From: Pseudomonas sp. P5_109 | Lineage (GTDB): Bacteria > Pseudomonadota > Gammaproteobacteria > Pseudomonadales > Pseudomonadaceae | Length of the DNA: 64,000 nt | Reading direction: 5' to 3' | Assembly: GCF_034009455.1 (NCBI RefSeq) | Contig: NZ_CP125380.1 | Location: 6,677,001 to 6,741,000 of the forward strand | Shown here: positions 17,493-26,684 of the stretch, one piece after another | Layout: every line of letters starts with the position of its first letter | Position numbering within the stretch: the first letter of the stretch is position 1 | Notes under the pieces: generated by a model | The model's database searches: none | Seen by the model: only the letters and a program-made list of their open reading frames with translations | Told to the model about the DNA's origin: nothing | Made by a program: the position numbers and the translations under genes

Positions 17493-18791
17493 TTAGAGGG
17501 CTTTTTCGAAGATCTTCGAATTACGCTGATAGTTGTACAGCGACGCCCGCGCCGACGGTAGGCGGTCGACGCTGCTCGGTTCGAAGCCACGCTCGCGGAA
17601 CCAGTGCGCGGTGCGGGTGGTGAGGACGAACAAGGTTTTCAAGCCCTGCGCCCGGGCGCGGGTTTCAATACGCTCCAGCAACTCATCGCCGCGACCACCA
17701 TGGCGGTACTCCGGATTCACCGCCAGGCACGCCAGCTCGCCCGCATCCGAATCGGCGATCTGATACAGCGCCGCACAGGCGATGATCATGCCTTCGCGTT
17801 CAACCACACTGAACTGCTCGATTTCGCGTTCCAGCACCTCGCGGGAACGGCGCACCAGGATGCCCTGCTCTTCCAGCGGGCTGATCAGGTCCAGCAAACC
17901 ACCGACGTCTTCAATGGCCGCTTCGCGCACCACTTCGAACTGTTCCTGGGCTACCAGCGTACCGCCACCGTCGCGGGTGAACAGCTCGGTCAGTAGTGCA
18001 CCGTCTTCGGCGTAACTGACGATATGGCTACGGGCCACGCCGCCACGGCATGCTTCGGCTGCGGCATCCAGCAATTCCGCCTGATAGTTACTGCCCAGCC
18101 GTTGCAGATGCGCCGGCACTTGCTGCGGACGCAACTCTCGCACCAGGCGCCCGTGTTCGTCGATCAGGCCCAGGTCGGCGCCAAACAGCAGCAACTTGTC
18201 CGCGCCCAGGTCGATGGCGGCGCGGGTGGCGACGTCTTCACAGGCGAGGTTGAAAATCTCCCCCGTAGGCGAATAGCCCAACGGCGACAGCAGCACGATG
18301 GAGCGCTCGTCCAGTAGACGGTTGATACCCTTGCGGTCGACCCGGCGCACTTCGCCGGTGTGGTGATAGTCGACGCCTTCAAGCACGCCGATCGGCCGTG
18401 CCGTCACCAGGTTGCCGCTGGCCACCCGCAGGCGCGAGCCCTGCATCGGCGACGAAGCCATGTCCATCGACAGGCGAGCCTCAATGGCAATGCGCAACTG
18501 GCCGACTGCGTCGATCACGCACTCCAGGGTCGCGGCATCGGTGATGCGCATGCCGTGATGGTAATGCGGGGTCAGGCCACGGGCCGCCAGGCGCGTTTCG
18601 ATTTGCGGCCGGGAACCGTGGACCAGCACCAGACGCACGCCCAGGCTGTGCAACAGCACCAAGTCGTGGACGATATTGCCGAAGTTCGGGTGTTCAACGC
18701 CGTCGCCGGGCAGCATGACGACAAAGGTGCAATCGCGGTGGGCGTTGATGTAGGGCGAAGCGTGACGAAGCCAATTGACGTATTCGGGCAT
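17493..18791 (-). CDS. argA: Amino-acid N-acetyltransferase (N-acetylglutamate synthase)
   Basis: 432 aa. It makes N-acetylglutamate from glutamate and acetyl-CoA, the first step of arginine synthesis. The N-terminal amino-acid-kinase-like domain (about 1-285: FVVMLPGDGVEH, VLVHGSRPQIETRL, IVLLSPLGYSPTGEIFNL) is the arginine-sensing part. The GNAT domain (about 290-432: IIACAALYQI, ELACLAVNPEYRHGGRGDELL) carries the acetyl-CoA loop. The length and two-domain layout match classical ArgA. argE lies next upstream on the same strand, as in P. aeruginosa. Confidence 0.95.
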   Translation of the reverse strand: MPEYVNWLRHASPYINAHRDCTFVVMLPGDGVEHPNFGNIVHDLVLLHSLGVRLVLVHGSRPQIETRLAARGLTPHYHHGMRITDAATLECVIDAVGQLRIAIEARLSMDMASSPMQGSRLRVASGNLVTARPIGVLEGVDYHHTGEVRRVDRKGINRLLDERSIVLLSPLGYSPTGEIFNLACEDVATRAAIDLGADKLLLFGADLGLIDEHGRLVRELRPQQVPAHLQRLGSNYQAELLDAAAEACRGGVARSHIVSYAEDGALLTELFTRDGGGTLVAQEQFEVVREAAIEDVGGLLDLISPLEEQGILVRRSREVLEREIEQFSVVEREGMIIACAALYQIADSDAGELACLAVNPEYRHGGRGDELLERIETRARAQGLKTLFVLTTRTAHWFRERGFEPSSVDRLPSARASLYNYQRNSKIFEKAL

Positions 18792-18940
18792 GAACCTGGG
18801 CCTGTAATAAATAGCAGCCGAAAAAAGGGCGAAACTGAAAACGCACAGCGGGCTGATGGTTATCGTCGGAACAGGCTTGGCGACACGCGCGCTCTCCTCA
18901 TGAATACGGGTTTGGGTACCGGCAATTTATACATTAAACC

Positions 18941-19029
18941 TGTAGGAGCCGGCTTGCTGGCGATGCAAGCACTGCGGTCCATTGGATGAACCGCGTCATC
19001 GTTCATCGCCAGCAAGCCGGCTCCTACAG
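18941..19029. repeat. Palindromic intergenic repeat, family B
   Basis: Arms TGTAGGAGCCGGCTTGCTGG.. and complement around a 30-base centre, between argE and argA. Relatives lie at 30861, 40549 and 47814. Confidence 0.9.
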
Positions 19030-19041
19030 ATTGTGTTGCGT

Positions 19042-20190
19042 TCAGGCCGGCGTCAGGCAGTAATGTTCGATCAGTTGCCTTAATAGATGCACCGTAGGCT
19101 GCAAACGTGACATTTCCAGGTATTCCCCCGGCTGATGGGCGCAGGCGATATCACCCGGGCCAAGCACCAGCGTTTCACAGCCAAGGCGCTGAAGATAAGG
19201 TGCTTCGGTGCCGAACGCCACTGCTTCGGCGCTATGACCGGTGAGCTTTTCAGCAAGGCGCACCAATTCGGCGTCCTCGGCTTGCTCGAAGGGCGGCACT
19301 TCAGGGAACAGCGGTGCGTAATCGATCTTGACCTGATGCCGTTCGGCAATCGGATTGAGCTTTTGCAGGATCTCGGCGCGCAGGACCTTGGGGTCCATAC
19401 CGGGCAACGGTCGCAAATCGAACTCCAGCGAACACTGGCCGCAGATGCGGTTGGGGTTGTCGCCACCGTGGATGCAGCCGAAGTTCATCGTAGGCGTCGG
19501 CACGCCAAACTGTGGATTGCGGAATTCGCGCTGCCATAACAAGCGCAGGCCACGCAGTTCGCCGATGGCATCGTGCATGGCTTCCAGGGCGCTGTGGCCC
19601 AGGCGCGGATCGGAGGAGTGACCGCTCTGGCCGAGGATGTCGATACGCTCCATCATGATGCCTTTGTGCATGCGGATCGGCTTGAGCCCGGTCGGTTCGC
19701 CAATCACCGCCGCCCGCCCCAGCGGTCGCCCCGCTTCGGCCAGCGCACGGGCGCCGGACATCGAGCTTTCTTCATCGCAGGTGGCGAGAATCAGCAACGG
19801 CTGCTTGAACGGCTGATCGAGCAGTGGTTTGACCGCCTCGATGGCCAGGGCGAAAAAGCCCTTCATGTCGCAACTGCCCAGGCCGACCCAACGACCATCG
19901 ACTTCAGTCAGCTTCAGCGGGTCGGTCTGCCAGAGCGCACCGTCAAACGGCACGGTGTCGCTGTGCCCGGCCAGCACCAGGCCGCCGGGACCGGAACCGA
20001 AACTGGCCAGCAGATTGAACTTGCCGGGGCTGACCTGCTGGATCTCGCAGGCAAAACCCAGCTCACCGAGCCACGTCGCCAGCAGATCGATCACCGGGCG
20101 GTTGGTTTGATCGAGACTGGGCTGGGTGCAACTGACTGACGGTGCGGCGATCAACGCAGCGAATTGTTCTTTCATCGACGGCAATGGCAT
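19042..20190 (-). CDS. argE: Acetylornithine deacetylase
   Basis: 382 aa, M20 zinc peptidase family. It removes the acetyl group from N-acetylornithine in arginine synthesis. Metal and catalytic motifs are LVLAGHSDTVPFDG (His ligand and Asp), GSCDMKGFFAL (bridging Asp), ATCDEESSMSGA (Glu base and ligand) and IACAHQPGEYLEM (last His). A dimerisation domain lies around residues 175-285. Pseudomonas normally recycles acetyl groups through ArgJ, so ArgE here may be secondary or act on other N-acyl amino acids; the family match itself is firm. Confidence 0.93.
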   Translation of the reverse strand: MPLPSMKEQFAALIAAPSVSCTQPSLDQTNRPVIDLLATWLGELGFACEIQQVSPGKFNLLASFGSGPGGLVLAGHSDTVPFDGALWQTDPLKLTEVDGRWVGLGSCDMKGFFALAIEAVKPLLDQPFKQPLLILATCDEESSMSGARALAEAGRPLGRAAVIGEPTGLKPIRMHKGIMMERIDILGQSGHSSDPRLGHSALEAMHDAIGELRGLRLLWQREFRNPQFGVPTPTMNFGCIHGGDNPNRICGQCSLEFDLRPLPGMDPKVLRAEILQKLNPIAERHQVKIDYAPLFPEVPPFEQAEDAELVRLAEKLTGHSAEAVAFGTEAPYLQRLGCETLVLGPGDIACAHQPGEYLEMSRLQPTVHLLRQLIEHYCLTPA

Positions 20191-20347
20191 CGCTGACTCC
20201 CGGCACCCGAATTGAGGTCCATCATAGAACCAACCGATGATAGGAATAAACCGTCGCGGCGCGTACTAACCTTGAGTCCTGTACACTGCACGACCTTGGC
20301 AGCCACACATTCCCCCGGCTGCGCTCCCGATCCTGGATTTTCCGGCC

Positions 20348-21715
20348 ATGCAGAAAGAAACCGAAATCAAACTCCGCGTCAGCCGCGAAACCCTCGCCGC
20401 CCTGCGCGAGCACCCGCTACTGAAAAAACGCAACAAAAGTGGCTGGGAACGCCGTGAGTTGATGAACCAGTACTTCGACACGCCCGAGCGCGACCTGGCG
20501 CAGGCCAAAGTCGCCCTGCGCCTGCGCAAGGATGGCGAAGAAGTGATTCAGACCCTCAAGACCCGCGGCCAGAGTGTCGCCGGCTTGTCGGTGCGTAACG
20601 AGTACGACTGGAACCTGCCCAAAGCCAAGCTCGACCTGAAGAAACTCGACGGCGAATGCTGGCCCGAGGAACTGGCCGAACTGGACAAGAAGACCCTGAA
20701 GCCGATCTTCACCACCGACTTCGTCCGCGAACGCGCGGAAATCGCCTGGGGCCGTGGCAAGACCAAAGTGGTCATCGAAGCCGCGCTGGACCTGGGTCAC
20801 GTCGTAGTCGGCAAGCAGAAAGAAGAAATCTGCGAGCTGGAGCTGGAGCTGCGCGAAGGCGAGCCGGCAGCCCTGCTGGAACTGGCCGCCGAGCTGGCCG
20901 AGAAACTGGCCCTGATGCCGTGCGACATCAGCAAGGCCGAGCGCGGTTATCGCCTGTACGACGCCCACAGCTATTCGCTGAGCCTGCCGGCGCCGCAGAT
21001 CACCGCCGAAACGCCGCTGGACGACGCGTTCGCCGCGCTGAGCTGGCATTTGCTGGGCAGCAGCCAACGCCTGGCCGAGCAGTATCGCTTCAACGGTCAC
21101 TGGCGCCTGTTGCAGGATTGGGTCGAATGCCTCGCGGAAATGCGCGCGTTGATCAGCAGCCTGGGCCAGGCCGCTCCGCGTCAGTCGACCCACGACCTGC
21201 GTATCGCCCTTGATGCCTTGCTGGAAGACTGGCGTCCGCTGGTCCAGGCCGGCCTGGACGATGAAGACGTGCGCAAAGCCGCGCCTGAACAGTTCCTCGA
21301 AGAACTCGAAGACCCGCGCTGGGGTCTGTTCTCCCTGACCACCTCGCGCTGGTTGCTGGCCCGCACCTGGACCGCCGACCGCAACACCCGTGGCAATCGC
21401 CAAGGCGCTGCGCAACTGGGTAGCTGGTTGCCGCGCCTGCTGGGCGAAGAAGCCACTTCGTTGCAACTGCAGCGCTACCAGCAACAGCCGGAAGACCTGG
21501 CCGAGCAACTGCCGCGCATCGAGCGCATCCAGGTCTGGCTGCATCATGCGCGCAACGTGCTGGAGATCCCGGAAATGGATCGCCTGTACGGCGAGCTGAA
21601 CAAACTGGCGCAACTGGCCAACGAATCGATCACCGATGAAGTCCTGGATGCGCGCAAGCAGCAGGCGATTGCGGTGTATCAGAACCGTGCCTGGAAAATG
21701 TTGCTGCGTCTGTAA
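20348..21715 (+). CDS. CYTH-CHAD domain protein, probable inorganic triphosphatase
   Basis: 455 aa. The N-terminal CYTH tunnel domain (about 1-200) opens with the ETEIK (ExExK) signature and has the alternating charged strands of YgiF-like triphosphatases (VALRLRKDGEEVIQTLKTR, DFVRERAEIAWGRGKTKVVI). The C-terminal CHAD domain (about 220-455) is helical and His-rich (STHDLRIALDALLEDWRPL, VWLHHARNVLEI). CHAD domains bind polyphosphate. It is likely to hydrolyse triphosphate or act near polyphosphate granules, which is notable with ppx and ppk in the same window but 35 kb away. It begins close to a TTGAGT/TACACT-like promoter at about 20270. Confidence 0.88.
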   Translation: MQKETEIKLRVSRETLAALREHPLLKKRNKSGWERRELMNQYFDTPERDLAQAKVALRLRKDGEEVIQTLKTRGQSVAGLSVRNEYDWNLPKAKLDLKKLDGECWPEELAELDKKTLKPIFTTDFVRERAEIAWGRGKTKVVIEAALDLGHVVVGKQKEEICELELELREGEPAALLELAAELAEKLALMPCDISKAERGYRLYDAHSYSLSLPAPQITAETPLDDAFAALSWHLLGSSQRLAEQYRFNGHWRLLQDWVECLAEMRALISSLGQAAPRQSTHDLRIALDALLEDWRPLVQAGLDDEDVRKAAPEQFLEELEDPRWGLFSLTTSRWLLARTWTADRNTRGNRQGAAQLGSWLPRLLGEEATSLQLQRYQQQPEDLAEQLPRIERIQVWLHHARNVLEIPEMDRLYGELNKLAQLANESITDEVLDARKQQAIAVYQNRAWKMLLRL

Positions 21716-21720
21716 TACCT

Positions 21721-21813
21721 TGTGGCGAGGGGGCTTGCCCCCGTTGGGTTGCGCAGCGACCCCAAAAAATGGGCCTGCTGTGCAGTCCAACGGGGGCAAG
21801 CCCCCTCGCCACA
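21721..21813. repeat. Palindromic intergenic repeat, family C
   Basis: TGTGGCGAGGGGGCTTGCCC.. and its complement enclose a variable centre. It lies between the convergent CYTH-CHAD and Lrp-type genes, directly after the former's stop. Confidence 0.9.
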
Positions 21814-21830
21814 AAGGCCCTCAAGCATCA

Positions 21831-22301
21831 TCAGCGCAATACCGGCAAACTGGTAGTCGACTTGATCTCCGACAACGCCACGATCGAATTGACCTCCTGA
21901 ATCCCCGGCACCATCGACAGCTTCTCGAAGAAGAAGCGCTCGTAGGCCTCGATGTCCGCCGTGACAATCCGCAGCAGGAAGTCCACTGCCCCCATCAGTA
22001 CGTAACACTCCAGCACTTCCGGAAAGCCGCGAATCGCCTCGGTGAATTCGGTGAAGTTCGAACGCCCGTGGGCATTGAGTTTCACCTCCGCGAAGATCTG
22101 CGTGTTCAGGCCGATTTTCTTGCGGTCGAGCAAGGTCACCTGGCCGCGAATGATGCCCTCCTCTTTCATCCGCTGAATCCGCCGCCAGCACGGCGATTGC
22201 GAGAGCCCCACCTGCTCGGCGATTTGCGCGCTGGAAAGCGAAGCGTCCTCTTGCAGCAAGGCGAGGATCTTGCGGTCGTAGCTGTCCAGCTCGCTTTGCA
22301 T
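21831..22301 (-). CDS. Lrp/AsnC-family transcriptional regulator
   Basis: 156 aa. The N-terminal winged helix-turn-helix (LDSYDRKILALLQEDASLSS, QIAEQVGLSQSPCWRRIQRM) is followed by the RAM effector domain (about 70-150: FAEVKLNAHG, VLECYVLMGAVDFLLRIV, VNSIVALSEIKSTTSLPV). It is divergent from a small gene of unknown function, with 126 bases between the starts, so it probably controls that gene and itself in response to an amino acid. The amino acid is not identifiable. Confidence 0.9.
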   Translation of the reverse strand: MQSELDSYDRKILALLQEDASLSSAQIAEQVGLSQSPCWRRIQRMKEEGIIRGQVTLLDRKKIGLNTQIFAEVKLNAHGRSNFTEFTEAIRGFPEVLECYVLMGAVDFLLRIVTADIEAYERFFFEKLSMVPGIQEVNSIVALSEIKSTTSLPVLR

Positions 22302-22427
22302 AAATAAACCCTTAACCGAGTAACAAGTGAATTGATTGATTCTTCATTTCTGCAATACAGCCAATCATAGAGAAGAAATACCCGGCACAGGATGTAAACA
22401 TTTCTCCAATGATTTTGGAGCCTGACC

Positions 22428-22766
22428 ATGCCGTATCTCGAAGCCGTGAACACCCCTCCCGCCCGCGCCGATGTCTGGAACGTCGGCAACGCCCATTGCC
22501 GTGTTCGCTATCAAATGCTGGCCGAAGCAGAACCGGACCTGCTGTGTCGCGCGCTCAATCTGTTCGCCTTGCAAATGCTCACTCCGGAACAGGTCAACGT
22601 GCAGCGCCAGGACGACTGGCTGGATATCGAAATCGTCATCGACGGGTTGAGCTGGCACCGTGCGCAAGTGATTGCGGAAAAACTTCGTAACTTGATCAGC
22701 GTCTGCTCGGTGGAGCTGCAAGAAGCTGAGTCCGCATGGACCGAAGCGGTTCAAGCGGCGGGCTGA
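22428..22766 (+). CDS. Small protein of unknown function next to an Lrp-type regulator
   Basis: 112 aa; I do not recognise a named family. TTTTGGAGCCTGACC precedes the ATG, a good ribosome site. It has an alternating beta-alpha pattern: NVGNAHCRVRYQMLAEAEPD, LNLFALQMLTPEQVNVQRQD, WLDIEIVIDGLSWHRAQVIA, LRNLISVCSVELQEA. This pattern resembles an ACT/RAM-like ferredoxin fold, as used to sense amino acids. No signal peptide or membrane segment. Divergence from the Lrp-family gene suggests shared control. Confidence 0.7.
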   Translation: MPYLEAVNTPPARADVWNVGNAHCRVRYQMLAEAEPDLLCRALNLFALQMLTPEQVNVQRQDDWLDIEIVIDGLSWHRAQVIAEKLRNLISVCSVELQEAESAWTEAVQAAG

Positions 22767-22855
22767 AAAACTCCGAAACGGCTTCGTCAGGTAGTGGCCC
22801 AGCAGTCAGCCGGGCCACGGCTATCCTTTGCGCACTGTCGTTCAAAGGAGCCCGC

Positions 22856-24640
22856 ATGTCCGTACAACTCGCCTCTCAGGACCGCTGGCTGGATCTCAAT
22901 GATGTGCTGCGCGAGCTGGTCGCCCAGGGCTTTATCAGCCAGGATTCGGCCGAACACGCACTCAATGCCCGCCGCCGCAACGCCACACATGGCCAGACGC
23001 ATCCACTGGAGTTCATCGCCAGCCAACAGCTGGCGGATCTCAGCCGCCCCGGCAAACTGCTGGACCTCGAAAGCCTGACCTCGTGGCTGTCCCGCCAGGC
23101 CGGCCAGCCTTACCTGCGCATCGACCCGTTGAAAATCAACGTTGCGGCCGTGACCCCGCTGATGTCCTATGCCTTCGCCCAGCGCCACAAGATTCTCGCG
23201 GTAGCGATCGACCGCGATGCGGTCACAGTGGCCAGCGCCCAGCCTTATGTCAGCGGCTGGGAGTCTGACTTGACCCACGTGCTCAAATTGCCGATCAAGC
23301 GCGTGGTGGCCAACCCGGTGGACATCCAGCGCTTGAGCGTCGAGTTTTTCCGTCTGGCCAAATCGGTCACCGGGGCGAACAGCGCCGACCCGCACGTCAG
23401 CACCCTCGGCAATTTCGAACAGCTGCTCAACCTCGGCGCCAGCGACCAGGAGCCGGACGCCAACGACGCGCACATCGTCAACATCGTCGACTGGCTGTTC
23501 CAGTACGCATTCCAGCAACGCGCCAGCGACATCCACATCGAGCCCCGGCGCGAGCAAGGCACTGTGCGCTTTCGCATCGACGGGGTGCTGCACAACGTCT
23601 ATCAATTCCCGCCCCAGGTCACCATGGCCATCGTCAGTCGCCTGAAAACCCTGGGGCGCATGAACGTTGCGGAGAAACGCAAACCCCAGGACGGCCGGGT
23701 GAAGACCAAGACCCCGGAAGGCGGTGAAGTCGAACTGCGCCTGTCGACACTGCCCACCGCCTTCGGCGAAAAAATGGTCATGCGGATCTTCGACCCGGAA
23801 GTGCTGCTCAAGGACTTCGACCAGCTCGGGTTTTCCGTCGACGACCTGCGTCGCTGGCAGGACATGACTCGCCAGCCCCACGGCATCATCCTCGTCACCG
23901 GGCCGACGGGTTCGGGCAAGACCACTACCCTCTACACCACCCTGAAAAAACTGGCGACGCCGGAGGTCAACCTCTGCACCATCGAAGACCCGATCGAAAT
24001 GGTCGAGCCGGCCTTCAACCAGATGCAAGTCCAGCACAATATCGACCTGACCTTCGCCGCCGGCGTACGCGCGCTGATGCGGCAAGACCCGGACATCATC
24101 ATGATCGGCGAGATCCGTGACCTCGAAACCGCGGAAATGGCGATCCAGGCTGCGCTCACCGGGCACCTGGTGCTGTCGACCCTGCACACCAACGACGCGC
24201 CCAGTGCCATCAGCCGCCTGCTGGAGCTCGGCGTGCCGCACTACCTGATCAAGGCCACGGTGCTTGGCGTCATGGCCCAGCGACTGGTGCGAACCCTGTG
24301 CCCGCACTGCAAGGCGCCACTGGCGCTGGGCGAAGACGACTGGCAAACCCTGACCCGTCCCTGGCAGGCACCGTTGCCGGGCAATGCCCAGCGAGCCGTC
24401 GGTTGCCCGGAATGCCGCGACACGGGCTATCACGGTCGCGCCGGGGTCTACGAAATCATGCAGCTCAGCGATGGCATCAAGGCGTTGATAAGCCCCGACA
24501 CCGATCTGCTGGCCGTGCGCCGCCAGGCATTCAAGGAAGGCATGCGCAGCCTGCGGCTGTCAGGGGCGCAAAAGGTCGCCGCCGGGCTGACGACCATCGA
24601 GGAGGTCCTGCGAGTGACACCCCAAAGCGAGCAGAACTGA
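22856..24640 (+). CDS. GspE/PulE-type secretion ATPase, orphan
   Basis: 594 aa from the ATG at 22856, preceded by AAAGGAGCCCGC; upstream in-frame starts lack such a site. The N-terminal MshEN/T2SSE_N-like domain (about 1-160) precedes the RecA-like ATPase: Walker A GPTGSGKTTTLYT, Asp box and Walker B IIMIGEIRDLETAEM, His box STLHTNDAPSAISRL. A tetracysteine zinc knuckle follows (CPHC...CPEC). Such ATPases power pseudopilus or pilus assembly. No other gsp, pil or msh gene is nearby, so its partner machine is unknown. The same orphan gene is present at this place in P. aeruginosa as I recall (PA5210). Confidence 0.88.
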   Translation: MSVQLASQDRWLDLNDVLRELVAQGFISQDSAEHALNARRRNATHGQTHPLEFIASQQLADLSRPGKLLDLESLTSWLSRQAGQPYLRIDPLKINVAAVTPLMSYAFAQRHKILAVAIDRDAVTVASAQPYVSGWESDLTHVLKLPIKRVVANPVDIQRLSVEFFRLAKSVTGANSADPHVSTLGNFEQLLNLGASDQEPDANDAHIVNIVDWLFQYAFQQRASDIHIEPRREQGTVRFRIDGVLHNVYQFPPQVTMAIVSRLKTLGRMNVAEKRKPQDGRVKTKTPEGGEVELRLSTLPTAFGEKMVMRIFDPEVLLKDFDQLGFSVDDLRRWQDMTRQPHGIILVTGPTGSGKTTTLYTTLKKLATPEVNLCTIEDPIEMVEPAFNQMQVQHNIDLTFAAGVRALMRQDPDIIMIGEIRDLETAEMAIQAALTGHLVLSTLHTNDAPSAISRLLELGVPHYLIKATVLGVMAQRLVRTLCPHCKAPLALGEDDWQTLTRPWQAPLPGNAQRAVGCPECRDTGYHGRAGVYEIMQLSDGIKALISPDTDLLAVRRQAFKEGMRSLRLSGAQKVAAGLTTIEEVLRVTPQSEQN

Positions 24641-24724
24641 GCCCGGTTGTTCTTATCCGCCATCGGCGCCGCTACACTCCAGCGATTGCAACTCCACAGA
24701 TCCACACATCAACAAGGAATCGTT

Positions 24725-25645
24725 ATGCAGATCGGTAGTGTGCTTTTGCTTTTTGTCGGCCTGGTGGTCGCCATTCTGTTCATGGGTTTCAAGGTCGTGC
24801 CCCAGGGTTTTGAATGGACAGTCGAGCGTTTCGGGCGCTACACCAACACGCTCAAGCCTGGGCTGAACGTCATCGTTCCGATCATGGACCGCATCGGGCG
24901 CAAGATGAACGTGATGGAAAGCGTGCTGGATATTCCGCCACAGGAAGTCATCACTTCCGACAACGCCACTGTGCAAATCGACGCCGTGTGCTTCTTCCAG
25001 GTGGTCAACACGGCCCAGGCTGCCTACGAGGTCAACAACCTCGAACACGCCATCCGTAACCTGTTGCAAACCAACATCCGTACGGTGCTCGGCTCGATGG
25101 AACTCGATGCCATGCTCAGCCAGCGTGACGGGATCAACGAAAAACTCCTGCGCACCGTCGATGAAGCGACCGCGCCGTGGGGCATCAAGATCACCCGGAT
25201 CGAGATCAAGGACATCAGCCCGCCCGCCGACCTGATGGCGGCGATGTCGGGGCAGATGAAAGCCGAGCGGATCAAGCGCGCGCAAATCCTGGAAGCCGAA
25301 GGCCTGCGCGCCGCAGCGATCCTGACCGCCGAAGGCAAGAAGCAGGCACAGATCCTCGAAGCCGAAGGCAGCCGCCAGGCCGCCTTCCTGGAGTCCGAAG
25401 CCCGCGAGCGGCAAGCCGAGGCAGAAGCCCAGGCGACCAAAGTGGTGTCCGAAGCCATCGCCAGCGGCAACGTGCAAGCGGTCAACTACTTCGTCGCGCA
25501 GAAGTACATCGATGCACTGGGCAAGCTGGCTTCGGCCAACAACAGCAAAGTGATCCTGATGCCGCTTGAGGCCAGTTCGATGATCGGTGCGGTGGGCGGC
25601 ATTGGCGAAATCGTCAAGGCCACTTTCGATAACAAGAAAGCCTGA
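24725..25645 (+). CDS. SPFH/band-7 (stomatin-like) membrane protein
   Basis: About 306 aa from the ATG at 24725 (ribosome site CAAGGAAT). One N-terminal membrane helix ([17 protein letters not shown]) is followed by the SPFH domain (about 30-210: [60 protein letters not shown]). An Ala/Glu-rich coiled coil ([40 protein letters not shown]) precedes a C-terminal oligomerisation part. QmcA/slipin-type proteins form ring scaffolds in membrane microdomains. The next gene, 8 bases on, encodes an NfeD-type partner, the usual pair. Confidence 0.92.
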   Translation: MQIGSVLLLFVGLVVAILFMGFKVVPQGFEWTVERFGRYTNTLKPGLNVIVPIMDRIGRKMNVMESVLDIPPQEVITSDNATVQIDAVCFFQVVNTAQAAYEVNNLEHAIRNLLQTNIRTVLGSMELDAMLSQRDGINEKLLRTVDEATAPWGIKITRIEIKDISPPADLMAAMSGQMKAERIKRAQILEAEGLRAAAILTAEGKKQAQILEAEGSRQAAFLESEARERQAEAEAQATKVVSEAIASGNVQAVNYFVAQKYIDALGKLASANNSKVILMPLEASSMIGAVGGIGEIVKATFDNKKA

Positions 25646-25653
25646 GGCGCGCC

Positions 25654-26103
25654 ATGTGGGCATTCTTTCAGCATCTTTCGTTCTGGGACTGGTTGGCGCT
25701 GGGCACGGTGCTGTTGATTCTTGAGGTGTTCGGCGCTGGAGGCTACCTGTTGTGGATCGGCATGGCTGCGGCCGCCGTGGGCGTCTTGACCTTCCTCCTG
25801 CCGGGCATGTCCTGGGAGTGGCAGTTTTTGTTGTTCGGCCTGCTGTCGATCGCCACCGCGTTGTACTGGTGGCGGCGTCAGCGCACGGCGACGCGCCCGA
25901 GCGACCAGCCGCACCTGAATCTGCGCGGCCAGGAACTGATCGGCAAAACCTTCGTGGTGCATGAAGCGATTGTCGACGGTCGCGGCAAAATCAAGGTGGC
26001 CGACGGCGTGTGGATGGCACGCGGGCCGGACGCTGCCATTGGCAGCCGCGTGCGGGTGGTCGGCCAGCAAGGCGCGATACTGCTGGTCGAAACGGCAGAA
26101 TAG
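25654..26103 (+). CDS. NfeD-family membrane protein
   Basis: 149 aa with two or three N-terminal membrane helices (WLALGTVLLILEVFGAGGYL, AAAVGVLTFLLPG, FLLFGLLSIATALYW) and a C-terminal OB-fold (about 85-149: LIGKTFVVHEAIVDGRGKIK, RVRVVGQQGAILLVE). NfeD proteins partner SPFH proteins, here encoded immediately upstream in the same operon. No N-terminal ClpP-like protease domain is present, so it is the short NfeD1b type. Confidence 0.9.
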   Translation: MWAFFQHLSFWDWLALGTVLLILEVFGAGGYLLWIGMAAAAVGVLTFLLPGMSWEWQFLLFGLLSIATALYWWRRQRTATRPSDQPHLNLRGQELIGKTFVVHEAIVDGRGKIKVADGVWMARGPDAAIGSRVRVVGQQGAILLVETAE

Positions 26104-26171
26104 GCACCCACGGAACTCGATTGGGGGTTGGCAATCCAACCGCGTAGTCAACCCAGTGGAGTCACCCTGTC

Positions 26172-26489
26172 ATGCGTTTCAAACTTGCTGTCGCTACCGT
26201 CGCGCTGTTGTCCCTGCCTGTCGGTTCGGCGATGGCCGATACTTTTTGGCGTAACATTCTTACGTCCGGTGCAACCACCGGTTCGAGCTATCTGACGTCC
26301 AAGGATCACAAGCTGGTCGTCGCGGCCCAGGACGACGCCAGCAGCTTCGTCGCCAGTGACGGCGGCATCCGCGGTCCGTACCTGGAGGCGGCCATGCAGA
26401 AAGTCCGCGCCGACAACCCGGGCCTGCAAGCCACGGACATGGAACTGGCGAATGCGATCCTGGCGAAGAATGCCGTGGCTTCGGAGTAA
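26172..26489 (+). CDS. DUF2388-family periplasmic protein
   Basis: 105 aa with signal peptide MRFKLAVATVALLSLPVGSAMA and mature start DTFWRNILTSGATTGSSYLT. The segment KLVVAAQDDASSFVASDGGI and the C-terminal part QATDMELANAILAK are typical of the small Pseudomonas DUF2388 proteins. Function unknown. A perfect palindromic terminator follows. Confidence 0.85.
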   Translation: MRFKLAVATVALLSLPVGSAMADTFWRNILTSGATTGSSYLTSKDHKLVVAAQDDASSFVASDGGIRGPYLEAAMQKVRADNPGLQATDMELANAILAKNAVASE

Positions 26490-26502
26490 GCGTTGCGAAT
26501 GA

Positions 26503-26532
26503 AAAATGCCGCTCAATTGAGCGGCATTTTTA
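26503..26532 (+). terminator. Terminator after the DUF2388 gene
   Basis: Palindrome AAAATGCCGCTCAA / TTGAGCGGCATTTT followed by TTATA, 14 bases after the stop. Confidence 0.85.
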
Positions 26533-26573
26533 TACCTTGCGAACACAAACCTCATGTTCACTGATCCCCCCCT

Positions 26574-26661
26574 GTGGGAGCGGGCTTGCTCGCGAAAGCG
26601 GTGTGTCATTCAGCATAAATCTGGCTGACACGACGCCTTCGCGAGCAAGCCCGCTCCCACA
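26574..26661. repeat. REP-type palindromic pair, family A
   Basis: Arms at 26574-26598 and 26637-26660, inverted orientation relative to the copy at 6818. It lies between convergent DUF2388 and gcvP genes. Confidence 0.9.
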
Positions 26662-26684
26662 TTGTTTATGTGTTGCCTGGGAGG

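Noticed and set aside
22787..24433. A 548-codon open frame opposite the GspE-like gene
   Set aside because: Antisense of a gene with clear ATPase motifs; composition is typical of a shadow frame.
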